64,000 nucleotides of DNA, taken from Mucor racemosus. Taxonomy: Eukaryota; Mucoromycota; Mucoromycetes; Mucorales; Mucoraceae. This document shows, piece by piece, positions 59,450 to 64,000 of the stretch (position 1 is its first letter; each line of letters begins with the position of its first letter). The translations under genes and the position numbers were made by a program. The notes beneath the pieces are model-generated. The model saw nothing but the letters and a program-made list of their open reading frames with translations. It was not told the origin of the DNA and did no database searches. Where the stretch lies: NCBI GenBank assembly GCA_027405735.1, contig JAPEHQ010000008.1, positions 930,001 through 994,000 on the forward strand. Direction: 5' to 3'.

Positions 59450-60401
59450 AAAAGATAGATCCCACTAAAAGCTACTCAGTATTTTTATTTCAGCAAGAAA
59501 CATTGATTTTTCGTCGAGATAATCAAAATAATAGTTTACATTACAGCTTGAAGTCTGTGGTAACTGAGTCCTAAAATCGATTTGTTGTTGTGAAAACAAT
59601 CAGAAAATGATTCAAAAAACAAAATCACTTAAATACTCATGAACTTCAAAGTAAGTTGAACTAGCGTATTAAATAGTTTTAGTAGCGTTTTGGATCCTTT
59701 ATCCATTTAAACAAAACTTGGACAAACATTTTACATTAAATTTTGTGTAAAATGTAAATGAAATTTTAGAGGTTTTTTGAAGATACACAGCACTTTATAT
59801 AAAAATATTTCAAATAAAAATAATGGAAATAATGGGTAACGAGATTATCTATCGATCGAGCCATTGATGAACCTTCTAGCTGCATTTGTCATAGAGAAAA
59901 CAAGATTTTTGTCTATTTTTTTTTTCAAATTCAGAATTTGGGATGAGGGTATACAAGGGAAAAATTGAAGCTGTGAAGGTGCTCCTTTTTACACATTTTT
60001 GAGAATATCTCCACCAAAAATCAATATTCTGAGAAAAAATAAATTGGATCCGAGAGAGCTCAACGAGATTAATGGTATGAATATAAAAGAATGCTGCTCA
60101 ATAGAACAAATATTTTGAAATCTATTACAAAAATGTCAAAAAAAATGAAAAAAAATAAAAATGTTCAGAACTTTTTCGTACTGAAATATGCCATAGAATA
60201 CTTCAAAACAAGTAAGTTTTATTATTGAAGATTGTTAGTGTAATTTTGTTGCATCCACAGATCTGTGTGCATTCCTTGATGAAAATTACGACACAGTTTG
60301 ATATGTTAAGTTCTACATTGCTGTGTATTATACTATAAAGCTCAGTTTATACTGTACGTATTGAGGAATGTGGAACTAGTGTGTGTCACCTAGACCTGTT
60401 T

Positions 60402-60435
<34 letters not shown>

Positions 60436-60680
60436 AATAGACTCATTTTAGATTAGTTGTATAATTAGAGAATGTGAATATAAAAGAAGATTTTTCGATC
60501 TTATAATAAAGTTCTTTAGTTTTAAAGTGCTCTTTCATTTTATAACAATTTTCCTTTATTTTTATTAAAGAATTTAGTACATATTTTAGCTTTTAGATTG
60601 ATATAATCTCCTAGTGTAATAAACTTATTTTTTTGCAGAGATATGAAGGCTCAAAGTTTTGAGGTTTTTCAAGTACAGTA
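59450..60680 (-). repeat. Interspersed repeat, copy E (decayed, interrupted)
   Basis: Same orientation as copy D. Left part 59450-60243, right part from 60612. Landmarks kept: CGTCGAGATAATCAAAATAATAG, ATCTATCGATCGAGC, GGGATGAGGGTATACAAGG, TTGGATCCGAGAGAGCTCA, GATATGAAGGCTCAAAGTTTT. The internal frame is broken by an indel shortly after MRVYKGK. A 368-bp insertion (60244-60611) splits the copy and is bordered by TAGTGTAA on both sides. Confidence 0.8.
60244..60611. mobile_element. 368-bp LTR-like insertion inside repeat copy E
   Basis: Bounded by the 8-mer TAGTGTAA (60236-60243 and 60612-60619), which other copies carry only once in related form. It starts near TGTTGCATCCACAG, like the fragment beyond copy C, and includes an (AT)n run at 60406-60434 and a TATAAAAGAAGA...AATAAAG segment. 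Probably a degraded solo LTR. The 8-bp duplication is longer than the usual 5 bp and the true ends are uncertain. Confidence 0.45.
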
Positions 60681-63479
60681 AAGGAAGAAGGTAGATTTCA
60701 TTTTGAAAGGTGTGCTTGAATTTTTTAAAAATGACTCGTTAATAATTACAATAAAATATGTTATGGGTATTATATACATTGCGCATTAATTGCAATTTCA
60801 AAATTCAATTTGGTACTATTATTTGGTTTTATAAAAAATTTCAAAGAATATCTGAAACAGCCCATACAAAATAGCTCAAACAAGTGTATGTTCCCATTTC
60901 CCCATTTCCACAGCAACTCGAGAAGACCGAACCTTTGCAATTCTTTGTATCCACACTAGATATATCTACCATTGCAATGGGAGCTCGTTTGGATCCATAT
61001 TCGGTGAGAACTGCTGAGCTTACTTACATTAGTAGCTATAAAATAATAGCAGATATATAACCAGCTTATTCTTCAAACTTACTGAATGTATAATGACCCA
61101 TGGATGCTGATATAATATACGATACTTGTAGTATCTGTTGTTTATACCTATATCCGTGTAGAGTGGCAATTGCCTCAAAAACGTAATTATATAAAAAATC
61201 GATGGAAAGTATAATTATAACTCTTCTAAATTCATTAAAAATATATAGAGTAAAGCAACGATTCATCTACTCGATGGATCATTGTGGTATTTATATTAAA
61301 TGTCTACTTCAAGCTACTAATGCAGTAATTTGGTCTCCTTGGTTTTAACGCTGATGGGAAAAAGAAACAGCAGCAATTATTAATTCAGGTTATACAATTA
61401 TCTCTAATTGTTGTTTGTAATTTTTGAATTATAGCTAAGTTTCTATACTTCATGATCTTGGTTCTCACATTAAATTTATGTTATTAATTACTAATAATTC
61501 AATTTGATGTGTAAAAGACTGTCGGTAGTTCACATCAGTATTAATAGACATCGACGTATTTAAAAATCATTTTTAATAACAGTGCGCCGCATGGTATAGG
61601 GTGTACTTTGTTCATGATTTTCTCGACACACAGTAGGTTGTGGACGTTGACTATTGAGATAATAATGTCAAAGAGATGTATCTACTCTCATGTAAAGTTG
61701 GGAATTATTAGGTTAGAAATTCGCTGAGATAGGGGTTTTGTTGTCAATTTTTTACGGTTGTTAAAATTAGGTTTCAGGTGGTTTTCAAATGGTTTTCAAA
61801 TGGTTTTCGAATTTTTTACCCAATATTGAGTCGAATGATTATGTCAAATCTTCGAAGACAATGTATTATATTTTCACTCTATAGGCCATTGATATTTCTC
61901 GGAAAAAGGAAATATTAACACCAGATTATAAGTGCACTGGCCAAACATTGACCAAAATTTACACTACGGCTGACATGTACTGCACAGGATAATTTCGTTG
62001 TGCGCAGGTGGGCTGCACATTATAGCCTGAGCCGCTGTACCCATTGAATATGGCTAAAATAAAAGGATTACAAGATGCACATGTGCACAACAAAAGAAAC
62101 TACACACGAGCATAACACTAATCCTGTTTGTGCAGAATAATTATAGATTTTGTCCATGTGCATGGCATTAATCCCATATGTGCATAAAAGTAGAATTTCC
62201 CATAAGCATATCATTATTATTCCTATTTGTGCATAATAATAAAATCTGACCATGAGCATAATGAGCTGACCGTATGGGCAAAAATTAGTTTGTACATGAG
62301 CATCATGCCGTTCTCAAATTTTCATTGTATTTTTTACTGAAATGAATTTTTAAATCACATTTGCTTTTATGAATATAGACTATAGATAATACAATTCAAC
62401 AATAGGTTGTTGCTGTAGAGAAATACATGCAAGAGCCTGTTATGTCAATATTATATCCTAGGTCGCACATTAAAGGTCTCAGTCAATATTCGGTATTATA
62501 ATAAATCCACAGGTGTCCACGTTGATTCACATGCGTCTTAGTTAATTGGTGTAGTGTTCTTACATAGTAATTCTGTGTAATATTTTACAATGAAAAGTAT
62601 ATAAACACATCCTCTGGATGTATTATTGTTAATAAAAAACGTAATATTTTGACAAGATTATTTCTTAAGGCTATTTTGACATTTCAGAGCCAATATATTT
62701 ATGATTATCATCATTTGTAAATACGTTTATAGCTATAATGTTTACAGCAATAATGGTTTTTGCTCGAGCATAAACTTAAATAACACTTACTGCTTGAATT
62801 TATATGCAAGCCAAATCTAAGATTATACAGTAGATGTTACTTTATCACACATAAAATTTAAACAAATTAACCTTCTTTAAACTTACTATTTTAGTTTTTT
62901 ACGATTGTCAGCTGTAAAAAGATTTGTTTTTAAGTAAAGCTTCGATCATGACTATGGTTCTTAGGTAAGACATCAGATTATTCTTTTTTTGTGTTTCGAT
63001 ATCATTTGAAATTTTATAACTTTTCTGGAACATTTCGTGGGTTTGTAACTGGTTCTAACTTTTCTTCATTGATTAGATATAAGTAATATTACCTTTGATT
63101 TCTTCTGGTAATCAAGAAATAGTCCAACAGTACAGTAGTAAATCATGATATTTGATCTTAGAATGCGGTTAAATAAAAATATCAGCCTCTAACATAACGA
63201 CTGTTACCTGTATCAAAAACACTAATCTCTTGTGTTAGCATGCATACTCAGATAAAAGAAAAGAATACTAGTTTGATAGTCTGATATGCCTTATCAAACG
63301 GTGAATAATATCCTTGGAATATGAAAACAAAAAGAGAGAACCAACACATGTAGAAAAGGATTTTCAAGGCTTTACATTAGTTAACGCAATTAAAACCCTG
63401 CTAAATTGCTCATTTCGATCAATGTAAAAGCAGCATTACAGCTCATCAACCATAAACTAAATGAAATAGGCAATATATG
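60681..63479. other. Gene-free terminal region with small repeats
   Basis: No supported gene. It holds an 11-bp unit GGTTTTCAAAT three times (61789-61821), a tandem repeat at 62063-62310 (separate entry), a dispersed-repeat member (61876-61958), and a possible LTR-like block at about 62440-62655 (TGTCAATATT at one end, AATATTTTGACA at the other, TATATAAAC and AATAAA inside) without matching flanks. Confidence 0.45.
62063..62310. repeat. Degenerate tandem repeat of about 48 bp
   Basis: Four to five units, each with CATGNGCAT(A/G)...(T/C)ATATGTGCATAA or TTTGTGCA followed by AATTTNNC. Units begin near 62066, 62115, 62162, 62211 and 62255. The alternating GAGCAT/GTGCAT motifs are well kept while spacers drift. 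Confidence 0.65.
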
Positions 63480-63483
63480 TTAT

Positions 63484-64000
63484 CATAAAAACATACATTT
63501 TTCCACCATAAAAACCGTCTGTGATATTATAGATTCGCTAAAAAATTGCAAAAGCTAGCCCGCAGAGCGACGCCGTAATTGAGCATTATAGCAAGATCGA
63601 ACGGCTAAGTTTGTTAGACCTTAGACTATGGTATATATCTAAGTTTTAAATAAAAATGCGTTTTTTTTTTACTTTTCTTATATTTACCCACGTACGGTCT
63701 TAAAATTTAGACTTTGTAGCGGACATTTTTGGTGACTCATTTTATCCTTACTAACACTCATGATTTTCATCAAAAAACAAAAAAATCAAATTTTGATACC
63801 CAAATCAACGTTTAAATATACTACATTGTGAGAGAAAATTGTAGCCATGATTAATACACATCTTATAAAAGCTTAATATTAAATGTTAAGTAATAAAACT
63901 TAGCATCTTTGGTCCAAAAACGGTTTTTTGATTAAAGGATTTTCATATAATATTTTGCAATAAAAATGTTTGTTATTTTTTATTAAGCAGATAGAGCGCA
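63484..64000 (-). repeat. Partial second copy of the dynein-carrying element family, cut by the window end
   Basis: Reverse complement of about 51090-51560 over 63560-64000 (shared landmarks: TTTTATTGCAAAATATTA, TTAATATTAAGCTTTTATAA, GGCTACAATTTT, AAACGTT-ATTTTGGTATCAAAATTT, AAAATGTCCGCTA, CTCAATTACGGCGTCGC). The stretch 63484-63640 also resembles the left arm 49885-50060 (AAAAATGTATGTTTTTAT). No dynein sequence is visible in the part present. Confidence 0.7.

Noticed and set aside
62443..62654. Possible solo LTR (TGTCAATATT ... AATATTTTGACA)
   Set aside because: Inverted ends and TATA/AATAAA order fit, but flanking bases do not form a target duplication, so it is only mentioned in the regional entry.
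1..64000. tRNA or rRNA genes and CRISPR arrays
   Set aside because: No tRNA with a matching A box, B box and cloverleaf, no rRNA sequence, and no regular direct-repeat/spacer array was seen by eye; a covariance-model scan would be needed to exclude small RNA genes.

Overview
The window looks like nuclear DNA of a filamentous fungus. It is AT-rich, most introns are about 50-70 nt with GTAAGT-like donors and TAG/CAG acceptors, and the gene set is typically fungal: AreA-like N-terminus on a GATA factor, Mig1/CreA-type zinc fingers, a PDR-type ABC pump, a CBF3/Ndc10-like recombinase with a GCR1-C domain, and a sphingolipid delta-8 desaturase. The overall style suggests Mucoromycota, probably Mucorales. 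That placement is an inference; no rRNA or other marker is present to prove it.

Layout. 0-8.3 kb is gene-dense: a CHY zinc-finger/RWD-like protein (-), the GID E3 subunit Fyv10/MAEA (+), a two-finger GATA factor (+) and a thioesterase-like protein (+). 8.6-16.4 kb is sparse: repeat copy A, an intronless NADPH:FMN reductase and a Mig1/CreA-type zinc-finger protein. 16.4-18.5 kb holds cytosolic asparaginyl-tRNA synthetase (-). 19.6-23.7 kb is repeat copy B, split by an apparently intact 2.9-kb Crypton-like tyrosine-recombinase element. 23.8-27.7 kb is a Nup155/Nup170 gene (-) that ends early beside that repeat. 28.8-35.4 kb is a compact block: TVP38-like protein, small membrane protein, MATE transporter, mitoribosomal mS41, Rieske-domain protein and coiled-coil protein. 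36-43.2 kb is a nest of mobile DNA: repeat copies C and D in inverted orientation around LTR-like fragments, a MITE and a decayed Tc1/mariner element. 44.6-46.2 kb is the desaturase (-). 49.2-52.9 kb is an old repeat copy followed by a 3.2-kb element with terminal inverted repeats carrying a piece of a dynein intermediate-chain gene. 54.4-58.9 kb is a full-length PDR transporter (+). 59.3-64 kb has no recognisable gene and holds repeat copy E, tandem repeats and the edge of a second copy of the dynein-carrying element family.

The host genes are mostly housekeeping functions and do not form a joint pathway. The region is most notable for its mobile DNA: six copies of one unclassified repeat, a recombinase element inserted inside one of them, and a TIR element that has captured a host gene fragment together with its intron.

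All exon boundaries were assigned by eye from splice consensus, reading frame and expected family sequence. Small shifts of a few codons are possible.
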